DNA from: Gammaproteobacteria bacterium
GTDB lineage: Bacteria; Pseudomonadota; Gammaproteobacteria; UWMA-0217
Direction: 5' to 3'
Length of the DNA: 8,591 nucleotides
Assembly: GCA_011330835.1 (NCBI GenBank)
Contig: DRPO01000188.1
Location: 1-8,591 of the forward strand
A program made the translations under genes and the position numbers. The notes under the pieces were generated by a model. That model saw nothing but the letters and a program-made list of their open reading frames with translations. It was not told where the DNA came from and did not search any database. Of the stretch, positions 1 through 5,723 are shown in pieces; within the stretch, counting starts at the first letter, position 1; each line of letters opens with the position of its first letter.

Positions 1-82
1 ATAGAGCAAAAGATTCTCAATATTGAATAATATTATGCTATATTTCCTTGACGGCATTGGGAAATTGAGTCTGGCGTTTCCG

Positions 83-142
83 TTCAGGCCATTCTCCGGT
101 TCCGTTGATAATTATTAATCTTCAGAAGAACAGAGTAGGTGA
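83..142 (+). promoter_or_regulatory. Candidate hfq promoter and ribosome binding site
   Basis: The 145 bases before hfq are AT-rich and hold no convincing gene. The best -10 candidate is GATAAT at 107-112, with only a weak -35 (TTCAGG at 83-88, 18-base spacer). A second good -35-like hexamer, TTGACG at 48-53, has no matching -10. The ribosome binding site is AGGTGA at 137-142, three bases before the ATG, and it fixes the hfq start. A short AT-rich palindrome (AATATT at 19-24 and 29-34) lies further upstream. In many gammaproteobacteria hfq also receives transcription from upstream miaA, which is not in view. The promoter call is tentative; the ribosome binding site is more secure. Confidence 0.35.
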
Positions 143-145
143 GCC

Positions 146-382
146 ATGGCCAAAGGGCAGACGTTACAAGAACCCTTTCTAAACATTTTGCGCAAGGAGC
201 GCATCCCCGTTTCGATCTATCTGGTTAATGGCATCAAGCTGACCGGGCAGGTGGATTCCTTTGATCAGTTTGTCGTGTTGCTGCGCAACAGCGTCAACCA
301 GATGGTGTATAAGCACGCCATTTCCACCATCGTACCCTCCAAACCCGTCAAATTGCCCATCCCCGAGGATGCCGATTCCTGA
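146..382 (+). CDS. hfq: RNA chaperone Hfq
   Basis: Hfq forms a hexameric Sm-like ring that binds small regulatory RNAs and mRNAs and promotes their pairing. The 78-residue product starts MAKGQTLQEPFLN and contains the Sm1 region (about residues 22-46, with YLVNGIKL and SFDQF) and the Sm2 motif YKHAIST at 55-61. Y55, K56 and H57 line the proximal RNA-binding pore in known Hfq proteins. Q8, Q41 and F42 are also present, and the rim patch reads R16-K17-E18-R19. The C-terminal tail after the Sm core is short (about 14 residues, acidic at the end) compared with about 37 in the 102-residue E. coli protein. The start is supported by AGGTGA just upstream. The gene precedes hflX with a 109-base gap, the usual order. 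Identification is essentially certain. Confidence 0.98.
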   Translation: MAKGQTLQEPFLNILRKERIPVSIYLVNGIKLTGQVDSFDQFVVLLRNSVNQMVYKHAISTIVPSKPVKLPIPEDADS

Positions 383-391
383 ACGGGTCCT

Positions 392-422
392 GGTTTCCGG
401 ATTCGAAGCGGAGTCCGGAACC
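392..422 (+). other. Hairpin between hfq and hflX
   Basis: A stem of GGTTTCCGGA (392-401) and TCCGGAACC (414-422) pairs over nine bases with one bulged T, around a 12-base loop. It begins ten bases after the hfq stop. No run of T follows, so it is not a classical intrinsic terminator. It could protect the hfq mRNA 3' end or reduce read-through into hflX. This is a structural observation only. Confidence 0.35.
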
Positions 423-491
423 GCCGCCGGGGGCGCTCCCATTCTCCTGATTCTCGCCAGGCGGGCATGACGCGCGCGCCGTCCTCCGCCT

Positions 492-1784
492 GTGTTTGAG
501 CGGCCAGACAGGGGTGAACGGGTACTGCTCGTTCAGGTCGACTTTCGGGTCGGCAGCGAGCTGCGGGCCGACTGCGACGAGCTGCGCGAACTCGCGCGGG
601 CCAGCGGCGCCGATGTCATCGACGTTGTCCGCGCCAGCCGGACAGCCCCCGAGGCGCGTTACTTCATTGGCGCAGGCAAGGTCGACGAAATCGCCGAACG
701 CGTCGAAGCGTCGAACATCGAACTGGTCATCTTCAATCACGCCTTGTCGCCCAGCCAGGAGCGCAACCTCGAAAACCGCCTGCGTTGCCGCGTGCTCGAC
801 CGCACCACGCTGATTCTCGACATTTTCGCCCGCCGCGCCCGCTCCCACGAAGGCAAGCTGCAAGTCGAACTGGCGCAACTCAAGCACCTCTCCACCCGGC
901 TGGTGCGCGGCTGGACCCACCTCGAACGGCAAAAGGGCGGCATCGGGCTGCGCGGTCCGGGCGAGAAGCAACTGGAAACCGACCGGCGCTTGCTCAACGA
1001 GCGCATCAAGACCATCGAACGACGGCTGGAAAAGGTCACGGCGCAGCGCAACCAGGGCCGCCAGGCGCGTCGCAAGGCCGACATTCCCACCATCTCGCTG
1101 GTCGGCTACACCAACGCCGGCAAATCGACCCTCTTCAACGCCCTCAGCGGCGCGACCGTCTACGCCGCGAACCAGTTGTTCGCCACCCTGGATCCCACGC
1201 TGCGGCGGGTCGAACTCGCCGGCGGCTTCCCCGTCGTGCTGGCCGACACCGTCGGATTCATACGCCATCTGCCCCACGACCTCGTCAAGGCGTTTCAGGC
1301 GACGCTGCAGGAAACCGAGGAAGCCGACCTGCTGTTGCATGTCATCGACGCCAGCGACCCGCAGCGCGATGACAATATCGAACAGGTCGATCGCGTCCTG
1401 GCCGAAATCGGCGCCGACCAGCGCCCCCGGCTGCTGGTGTACAACAAGATCGACCTCACCGGCCTGCCCGCCCGCGCCGACGATGACGAGCAAGGCAATC
1501 CCGAGCGGATCTGGGTCTCCGCGCATACCGGCGCCGGCCTGGACCTGCTGATCGAGCGCATCGGCCGCTTCTTCCTCGGCGAAACCCTGCACGGCAAGGT
1601 GCGCCTGCCGATGGCCGCCGGCCGCATCCGCGCCGAACTGTTCAGCCACCACGCCGTCAAGCGGGAAACCGTCGACGCCGCCGGCTACTGGGATCTCGAA
1701 GTCGCCCTGCCGCGCTCCCTCTACCAGCGCCTCAGCCGCGAGCACCAGGAATTCTCGCTCGAAGCCTTCGCCGACAGCGAGTAG
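492..1784 (+). CDS. hflX: GTPase HflX (ribosome-splitting factor)
   Basis: HflX is a GTPase of the Obg-HflX superfamily that binds the 50S subunit and, in studied bacteria, splits stalled or heat-stressed ribosomes. The 430-residue product has the normal family length. The N-terminal domain (about 1-200) contains the conserved segments ALSPSQERNLE and LVRGWTHLERQKGGIGLRGP plus a charged helical linker. The G domain shows G1 GYTNAGKST at 205-213, G3 DTVGF at 252-256, G4 NKID at 318-321 and a G5-like SAHTG at 343-347. Translation probably starts at GTG 492, because the resulting MFERPDRGE matches the family N-terminus (E. coli MFDRYDAGE). No clear Shine-Dalgarno precedes it, so translation may depend on the hfq transcript. 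The hflK-hflC pair does not follow. Confidence 0.97.
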   Translation: MFERPDRGERVLLVQVDFRVGSELRADCDELRELARASGADVIDVVRASRTAPEARYFIGAGKVDEIAERVEASNIELVIFNHALSPSQERNLENRLRCRVLDRTTLILDIFARRARSHEGKLQVELAQLKHLSTRLVRGWTHLERQKGGIGLRGPGEKQLETDRRLLNERIKTIERRLEKVTAQRNQGRQARRKADIPTISLVGYTNAGKSTLFNALSGATVYAANQLFATLDPTLRRVELAGGFPVVLADTVGFIRHLPHDLVKAFQATLQETEEADLLLHVIDASDPQRDDNIEQVDRVLAEIGADQRPRLLVYNKIDLTGLPARADDDEQGNPERIWVSAHTGAGLDLLIERIGRFFLGETLHGKVRLPMAAGRIRAELFSHHAVKRETVDAAGYWDLEVALPRSLYQRLSREHQEFSLEAFADSE

Positions 1785-1833
1785 AGTCCCCGCAGCGGCT
1801 ATGGAGCGTCGGCATTCTTGTCGGCAAAGAGGG

Positions 1834-1839
1834 TATAAT
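1834..1839 (+). promoter_or_regulatory. Candidate -10 box for the nucleotidyltransferase pair
   Basis: A perfect TATAAT lies 41 bases before the ATG at 1880, in the gap after hflX. No good -35 is visible at 16-18 bases. The heptamer GTCGGCA occurs twice just upstream (1808-1814 and 1820-1826), 12 bases apart, covering the expected -35 and spacer region. It could be an operator half-site for an activator or autorepressor. A transcript from here would start near 1846 with a leader of about 34 bases. The -10 is clear; the rest is inference. Confidence 0.4.
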
Positions 1840-1879
1840 TCCGTTTAACGCAGCTACCGGCTCGGCCTGCCCGTAAACC

Positions 1880-2101
1880 ATGCAACACCGCCACCTGAAT
1901 CATCAACGCTACACCCTTGCGGCCATCGATAACATCATTGCCTCCGGAAAGCGACAGGACTGGGCGGATCTGCGCCAGGTCGTTCTGAAAGACCCCGAAA
2001 TGCTGGAGAAGGTTGCGCGCATTTGCAGCGCTCATATCCATGACCCGTATGCGCAGCGTTACCATTTCTGGATGAACTATGCCAAAAAACACTCTGCCTG
2101 A
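1880..2101 (+). CDS. Small protein, putative partner (antitoxin-like) of the nucleotidyltransferase
   Basis: I do not recognise a named family for this 73-residue protein. It is soluble-looking, with no membrane segment. Two helical stretches are likely: about residues 11-37 (YTLAAIDNIIASGKRQDWAD) and 38-52 (PEMLEKVARICSA). The C-terminal end is rich in aromatics and basic residues (HDPYAQRYHFWMNYAKK). Its last 23 bases overlap the start of the downstream nucleotidyltransferase gene, implying translational coupling and a fixed ratio of the two products. A small upstream protein coupled to an AbiEii-like nucleotidyltransferase is the usual place for the antitoxin. The ATG lacks a clear Shine-Dalgarno but sits shortly after a TATAAT box. 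The coding call is good because of the coupling; the antitoxin role is inference. Confidence 0.7.
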   Translation: MQHRHLNHQRYTLAAIDNIIASGKRQDWADLRQVVLKDPEMLEKVARICSAHIHDPYAQRYHFWMNYAKKHSA

Positions 2102-2756
2102 TTGGGAGCGGGTGCTTTCCTCCGCCGCGCACTTGCAGCGGCTATTGCCGGGAGCGGTGCTGGTGGGAGGAACGGCATCGGCGCTGTATGCTCGTCACCG
2201 TTTTTCACGGGACGCGGATCATGTGCTTACCGATCTGCGACACCAATTCGACAGGGTGTTGGCGGATTTGGAATCCGTTGCGGGATGGAAGACGGCAAGA
2301 GTCCAAAGGCCGGTACAAATCCTGGGCTCCCTTGACGGCATCGAAACCGGCGTTCGACAACTGATCCGGGAACAGCCTCTTGAGACAAAAGTCCTGACCC
2401 AGAATGGAGAGACGCTGACCGTTCCAACTGAAAGCGAAATGCTCCGGATCAAGGCAGTCCTGATTTTGAAACGAAATGCGACCAGAGACTATCTCGACTT
2501 TGTGGCATTGGCGGATTATCTGGGTGAGGAGGGGACTGTCAACGCGTTGGAAAAATTTGACGACCTGTACCCCCAGGAGTCGGGAGAGTCGGCTCTTCAA
2601 CAGCTTGAAATACAGCTCAGTAATGCGTTGCCCTATGATCTGGATGAAATGGCCCCGGAGCTTTCAGAATACAAAAACCTGGATCCGGCCTATCACGATT
2701 GGCGGCACATAAAAGCCAGGTGCAAGGAAATCGCATTGGATCTCTTCGATCGCTAG
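2079..2756 (+). CDS. AbiEii-like nucleotidyltransferase (putative toxin)
   Basis: The 225-residue product resembles the AbiEii/JHP933-type nucleotidyltransferases, used as toxins in toxin-antitoxin and abortive-infection pairs. Motif I is VLVGGTASALYARHRFSRDAD, with G30-G31-T32 followed by the metal-binding pair D45 and D47. A later block, MLRIKAVLILKRNATRDYLD (residues 121-140), carries K125, R136, D137 and D140 in the spacing typical of the family. The C-terminal third is mostly helical and less conserved. These enzymes transfer a nucleotide to a target, tRNA in some cases; the target here is unknown. The start overlaps the upstream small gene by 23 bases, without a good ribosome binding site of its own. 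The TAG stop is the first three bases of the inverted-repeat element that follows. Codon use is less GC-biased than in hflX, compatible with acquisition. Confidence 0.85.
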   Translation: MPKNTLPDWERVLSSAAHLQRLLPGAVLVGGTASALYARHRFSRDADHVLTDLRHQFDRVLADLESVAGWKTARVQRPVQILGSLDGIETGVRQLIREQPLETKVLTQNGETLTVPTESEMLRIKAVLILKRNATRDYLDFVALADYLGEEGTVNALEKFDDLYPQESGESALQQLEIQLSNALPYDLDEMAPELSEYKNLDPAYHDWRHIKARCKEIALDLFDR

Positions 2757-2918
2757 CCCGCATTTCTCACAGGATGCGCGGATTCTCGCTTGGTCTTTGA
2801 TTCCACAGCGGATTTTCTTCCTTCGGAAAGACAACCAGTCTTCCGCTCAGTCAGAAAATCCACTGTGAAATCAAATCCCGGCGCGAGAGCTCCGCAATCC
2901 TGTGAGAAATGCGGGCTA
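2754..2918. mobile_element. 165-bp inverted-repeat (MITE-like) element bounded by TA
   Basis: The outer 22 bases (2754-2775) are the exact reverse complement of 2897-2918. Similarity continues inward with small gaps to about 2819 on the left and 2850 on the right; for example GATTCCACAGCGGATTTTCT is mirrored by the complement of AGAAAATCCACTGTGAAATC. A second hairpin, CGGAAAGAC and GTCTTCCG around AACCA, sits at the centre. The unit starts and ends with TA and has no coding capacity, the form of a non-autonomous element using a TA target duplication, as in Correia-type and IS630/Tc1-derived MITEs. It separates two convergent genes and supplies the TAG stop of each. As RNA it would fold from either strand and may act as a bidirectional terminator. 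A non-mobile terminator palindrome is the alternative. Confidence 0.75.
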
Positions 2919-3878
2919 ACCCATCACCGCCCGCAGCGACCTGATCCGCCCGTGAAATCGCTTGTCCTGATCCGCCAGTTGCTCATAGTGCTGAATCACC
3001 AGGTCGACCTGCTGGCATTGACGGGCGCACTTTTCGAGCGCGTTGAGGTATTTGAAATCCCGCGAATACTCCGGCAGGGCGCGCAGGAAGAGGGACAGGG
3101 CGAGGTCGAAGGCCTGGCGTCGATAACAGTTCCAGGCCAGTTGCCGGGTGGTGGGGATATCCAGGTTCGCCAGCCGTTGCTCAACGATTTGCCGCGCCTG
3201 TCCGCCCTGGCCGGTTTCCAGCAACCGTTCGATGTAGGTGGCGAATACCTGGGGTGGCACGGTTTCATCCAGCGCTTCGAGGGTTTCGACTTCGTCCACC
3301 AGTTCCGCGGGACTCAAGACCCGGCTGCTTAGGCGTAATTGCTGCGTCCTGGCCAGTTCATCGTCGGGGTAAGCCTTCAGGAACTGATCGAGATAGCGCA
3401 GGGCTTCTTGCGGTCGATCCATGCGCTCGTACAGCCAGGCCAGGTCTCTGGCGACCCAGGGGTGATCCGCCAGCAACGGCAGCAACAGGGCTTCCGCCTT
3501 GTCGAAGGCGCCGGACTGGGTATAGGTCTTGCCCAGCCACTGGCGGGTCAGCCAGGACGGGTGAAGCCCCAGGCTCTCGGTAAAGCGCGTCGCGGCCAGA
3601 GGGTACTGTTTCGCCAGATACGCGGCGCGCCCCGCCAGGTATTGAATTCTGGCCGAGTCCGGAAACAAGGTTACCAACTGATCCGCCAGCTTCGCGGCGG
3701 CCTCTTGCGAACGGGCGCTGACCAGGCATTCCAGCTCCAGGCCCCGGGTTTCAACCGACAGCGGATCTTCTTCGCGAAGGCGGGCGAGGATGTCCTCGTA
3801 TTCCTCGATGCGTCGTTCACGCAGCGCCCGCCGAAGGTTGCGTTGCAGAACCACGATCAGGGGATTGCGCGCCGACAT
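2916..3878 (-). CDS. TPR-repeat protein of unknown role
   Basis: This 320-residue soluble protein is built of helix-turn-helix repeats of the tetratricopeptide type. The clearest units are about residues 75-107 (ARIQYLAGRAAYLAKQYPLA), 108-140 (TRQWLGKTYTQSGAFDKAEA) and 141-173 (ARDLAWLYERMDRPQEALRY), each ending in a proline. Weaker units continue through 205-300. There is no signal peptide or membrane segment. The N-terminus (LQRNLRRALRERRIEEYEDI) is basic and helical. TPR arrays are protein-interaction scaffolds, so no specific partner can be named. The start ATG at 3876-3878 lacks a strong Shine-Dalgarno. The TAG stop is formed by the edge of the inverted-repeat element. It lies convergent to the nucleotidyltransferase gene and 378 bases downstream of the DUF2059 gene on the same strand, probably in a separate transcript. 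Confidence 0.85.
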   Translation of the reverse strand: MSARNPLIVVLQRNLRRALRERRIEEYEDILARLREEDPLSVETRGLELECLVSARSQEAAAKLADQLVTLFPDSARIQYLAGRAAYLAKQYPLAATRFTESLGLHPSWLTRQWLGKTYTQSGAFDKAEALLLPLLADHPWVARDLAWLYERMDRPQEALRYLDQFLKAYPDDELARTQQLRLSSRVLSPAELVDEVETLEALDETVPPQVFATYIERLLETGQGGQARQIVEQRLANLDIPTTRQLAWNCYRRQAFDLALSLFLRALPEYSRDFKYLNALEKCARQCQQVDLVIQHYEQLADQDKRFHGRIRSLRAVMG

Positions 3879-3974
3879 GAGTCAAGGACGGAAGATTGGG
3901 CCAAAAGCCGGGAAACCGGGTTCGAGTCTAGCACAACGCCCGGCTCGTCGGGCCGCGCCCGACATCGCCGGTTG

Positions 3975-4031
3975 GCCGGCGAGACGCCGGCGCTCCCAGC
4001 CCCTCCCCGGGAGCGCCGGCATCTTGCCGGC
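3975..4031. repeat. REP-like palindrome, 23-bp arms
   Basis: The arms 3975-3997 and 4009-4031 pair at all but two positions around an 11-base loop (AGCCCCTCCCC). The innermost 12 bases, GCCGGCGCTCCC, are exact. It lies in the 378-base gap between two minus-strand genes, where I see no gene. GC-rich imperfect palindromes like this are typical of REP elements moved by RAYT transposases. No T-run follows on either strand, so a terminator role is uncertain. Confidence 0.7.
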
Positions 4032-4083
4032 AAAGGCGTTGGAGGCGCCGTCGAAGCCGTCGCCTTCCCCCGGCGGCGTCGAA

Positions 4084-4200
4084 CTGGATCCCGGCGTTCG
4101 CCGGGATGACGATATTCCAGTCCCCGACAACTCCACGGTACCCGACCACGCCAACGCCGTCATCCCGGCGAACGCCGGGATCCAGAAACCACCGGTTTCC
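4084..4200. repeat. REP/BIME-like composite repeat, copy A
   Basis: Two 28-base arms (4084-4111 and 4158-4185) are exact reverse complements, separated by a 46-base spacer. Each arm contains its own small palindrome, ATCCCGGCG and CGCCGGGAT around TT or AA. The unit from about 4086 to 4200 matches 5550-5664 without gaps, with about 16 differences in 115 bases by hand count. It lies 57 bases downstream of the DUF2059 gene's end and may help terminate or stabilise that transcript. The remaining bases, 4201-4256, show nothing recognisable. Confidence 0.85.
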
Positions 4201-4256
4201 ATTAGCCACATTTCGGGCTGAAGAACTTGCTCGACCCGGCGCGGAGCATGCCCATG

Positions 4257-5087
4257 TCAAATCGCTTTCCTGTCGGCGTCCGCCAGCGCCTTGCCGAACT
4301 CGAAAGCCGCCTCAACCAATACGCGATCGAGAACACGACCGATACCGAGAAAGTACCTTTTTCCGGTCGGTGAGTTGGCGAAGGCGAGATAATCCGCGAG
4401 TTCCTCATTGCTCAGATTGCGATAACTCATGGCCATTCCGGTCAATATCGCCTGCGCCATTTGCATCCGGATCGGCAGGCGGTTCTTTTCATATTCCGAC
4501 TTGATCTGTTCGAAACTGGGCTTCTCCGGCATATTGGACTGGCTGATCAGGGCGTGGTTTGTCGCCAGCGCGGTGGCGATATTGGTATCCGTCGCCATGT
4601 CGGTGGCTTGCGTCGCGTTATCCAGGGATTGAATCAGCGCCAGACGGGTCGAGTCCTTCATCAGCTTCTCCATAAGCGCCGGCCCTTCCTGCTCCAGCGT
4701 CGCCATCGCCTCCTTCGACGCCATGGCGTTTTCCGCGGCGATAATCTTGCGTCCCAGCGGCGAGTCGAGGAACTTCAGTATCTGGCGCCTGTCTTCCGGC
4801 GAAAGCGCCTGCTCCACCCCGGTCTCGATACGGGGCAGCAACCGCTTCTGATCGTAGACCTTCAGCATTGCTTCGCGAAACCGCGTCCTTCGCTCCGGCG
4901 GCAACGGACCGCCCTGACGCTCCATCATGATCAGCTGCTGATCCAGCATCTCCGGCAGGTTCTCGATCTGGAGCTTGAGGCCGGATTTTTCGATCAGCGC
5001 GGCGGCGCTGCTTTCGTTCAGGGGCGCGTCGGCGAGTGCCGTAAGGCTGAACATGAGGGCGATAAAGAACAGCAGAATGTTTTTCAT
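4257..5087 (-). CDS. Exported DUF2059 family protein
   Basis: The 276-residue product has a signal peptide: MKNILLFFIALMFSLTALA, with likely cleavage after A19 before DAPLN, so it is probably periplasmic. Two similar segments, LSPEDRRQILKFLDSPLGRKI (95-115) and LSNEELADYLAFANSPTGKRYF (225-246), carry the F-x-x-S-P-x-G-K/R pattern typical of DUF2059. The protein therefore looks like an internal duplication of that helical module. The family has no established biochemical function, and no catalytic residues stand out. The start is supported by AGAGGA (complement of 5097-5102), nine bases upstream. An AT-rich stretch at 5100-5177 probably holds its promoter, but I cannot fix the boxes. It lies 90 bases downstream of the small membrane-protein gene on the same strand. 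Confidence 0.88.
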   Translation of the reverse strand: MKNILLFFIALMFSLTALADAPLNESSAAALIEKSGLKLQIENLPEMLDQQLIMMERQGGPLPPERRTRFREAMLKVYDQKRLLPRIETGVEQALSPEDRRQILKFLDSPLGRKIIAAENAMASKEAMATLEQEGPALMEKLMKDSTRLALIQSLDNATQATDMATDTNIATALATNHALISQSNMPEKPSFEQIKSEYEKNRLPIRMQMAQAILTGMAMSYRNLSNEELADYLAFANSPTGKRYFLGIGRVLDRVLVEAAFEFGKALADADRKAI

Positions 5088-5177
5088 TGGTTGGGTTCCT
5101 CTGTTGTGGTATGGGCATCCATAAATAAATATGAGGCGGTAATTTGTTGGGAAAATATTGGAAAGGATCGATGGTAA

Positions 5178-5372
5178 CTATTCGTCAATTAGACCATGTA
5201 TGGCGATACAAAAATAAACTACGATCCCCAAGTATATTATATAAAGAATGTTGACCTCTAATGAGGTTCGCGCCATTGTCGCTAAAGCTGGCCAGACAAA
5301 AAGCTGTGAGCACATAAATTTTTTGTTTTTCTTTAGGTGTTTGGAAAATTTTTTTGGTAGTTCACCCCACAT
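5178..5372 (-). CDS. Small AT-rich putative membrane protein
   Basis: I do not recognise this 64-residue protein. The N-terminus is basic (KKFSKHLKKNKK, residues 7-18). A moderately hydrophobic stretch follows (MCSQLFVWPALATM, about 20-33), then a strongly hydrophobic one (NILYIIYLGIVVYFCIAIHG, 41-60), so it should sit in the inner membrane with one or two helices. The start has a good Shine-Dalgarno, AGGAG (complement of 5381-5385), eight bases upstream, which is the best argument that it is real. Its base composition is far richer in A and T than its neighbours, suggesting recent acquisition or a decayed remnant. It lies between repeat elements. A small membrane toxin is possible but nothing shows it. 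Existence is moderately supported; function is unknown. Confidence 0.45.
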   Translation of the reverse strand: MWGELPKKFSKHLKKNKKFMCSQLFVWPALATMARTSLEVNILYIIYLGIVVYFCIAIHGLIDE

Positions 5373-5460
5373 TTCCTGATCTCCTGGAGGATATGGCTAA
5401 ACTGAACCATGCTCTGTTCAATTAAAACCCTGAATTGATGCATTTTAACCTCACAGCGCT

Positions 5461-5543
5461 GTAGGCTTGATAAGCCGAAGGCGCATCAGGCAGCGAGGTC
5501 GCCCTCAGCAATGCCTGATGCGCCTTCGGCTTATCAAGCCTAC
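5461..5543. repeat. REP-like palindrome with perfect 32-bp arms
   Basis: Bases 5461-5492 are the exact reverse complement of 5512-5543, with a 19-base centre that has its own four-base stem (GAGG and CCTC). The arm, containing GCCTGATGCGCCTTCGGCTT, resembles in design the enterobacterial REP/PU palindromes (GCCGGATGCG type). It lies in the 351-base gap between divergent genes together with the next repeat, six bases away. I see no gene in this gap. Confidence 0.85.
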
Positions 5544-5549
5544 TGTTCG

Positions 5550-5664
5550 GGTTCCCGGCATTTGCCGGGGTGACCCTATTTCAGTCTCTGGCAACTCCAC
5601 GGTCCCCGTCAACCCCAACGCCGTCATCCCGGCGAACGCCGGGATCCAGAGACCACCTGTTTCC
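5550..5664. repeat. REP/BIME-like composite repeat, copy B
   Basis: This unit aligns without gaps to 4086-4200 (offset 1464), in the same orientation, at roughly 86 percent identity by hand alignment. Its right arm (CGTCATCCCGGCGAACGCCG, 5622-5641, and onward) is identical to copy A. Its left arm has diverged (TTCCCGGCATTTGCCGGGG), so the long-range pairing is now imperfect. It ends 59 bases before the start of the large ATPase gene. Confidence 0.82.
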
Positions 5665-5708
5665 GTTCGCATTGAAAGCCGATAATCCAACGGCTTAGCG
5701 GCTGTTTG

Positions 5709-5717
5709 TGCTACATT
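5709..5717 (+). promoter_or_regulatory. Possible extended -10 box for the ATPase gene
   Basis: TGC followed by TACATT (5712-5717) resembles an extended -10 element (TGn plus a hexamer with four of six consensus bases). It lies only six bases before the ATG at 5724. Transcription would then begin at or next to the start codon, giving a leaderless mRNA, which fits the absence of any Shine-Dalgarno. No -35 is visible. This is weak evidence. Confidence 0.2.
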
Positions 5718-5723
5718 CCCTTC

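Noticed and set aside
1..145. The leader searched for the 3' end of miaA or a small RNA
   Set aside because: The stretch is AT-rich with no coding frame resembling miaA, and no stable structured RNA with a terminator is visible.
348..1745. A 465-codon open frame on the minus strand opposite hflX
   Set aside because: It lies antisense to a certain hflX, has no recognisable domain, and long antisense frames are expected in GC-rich coding DNA.
3339..4109. A 256-codon plus-strand frame opposite the TPR gene, running into the palindromes
   Set aside because: It is antisense to a gene with clear TPR repeats and its 3' part is repeat sequence; no coding signal supports it.
4084..5664. Repeated palindromic units considered as a CRISPR array
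   Set aside because: Only two copies 1.46 kb apart plus isolated palindromes; no regular short repeat-spacer pattern and no cas genes.
5467..5685. A 72-codon plus-strand frame over the repeats before the ATPase gene
   Set aside because: It consists almost entirely of the two palindromic repeats and lacks a ribosome binding site.
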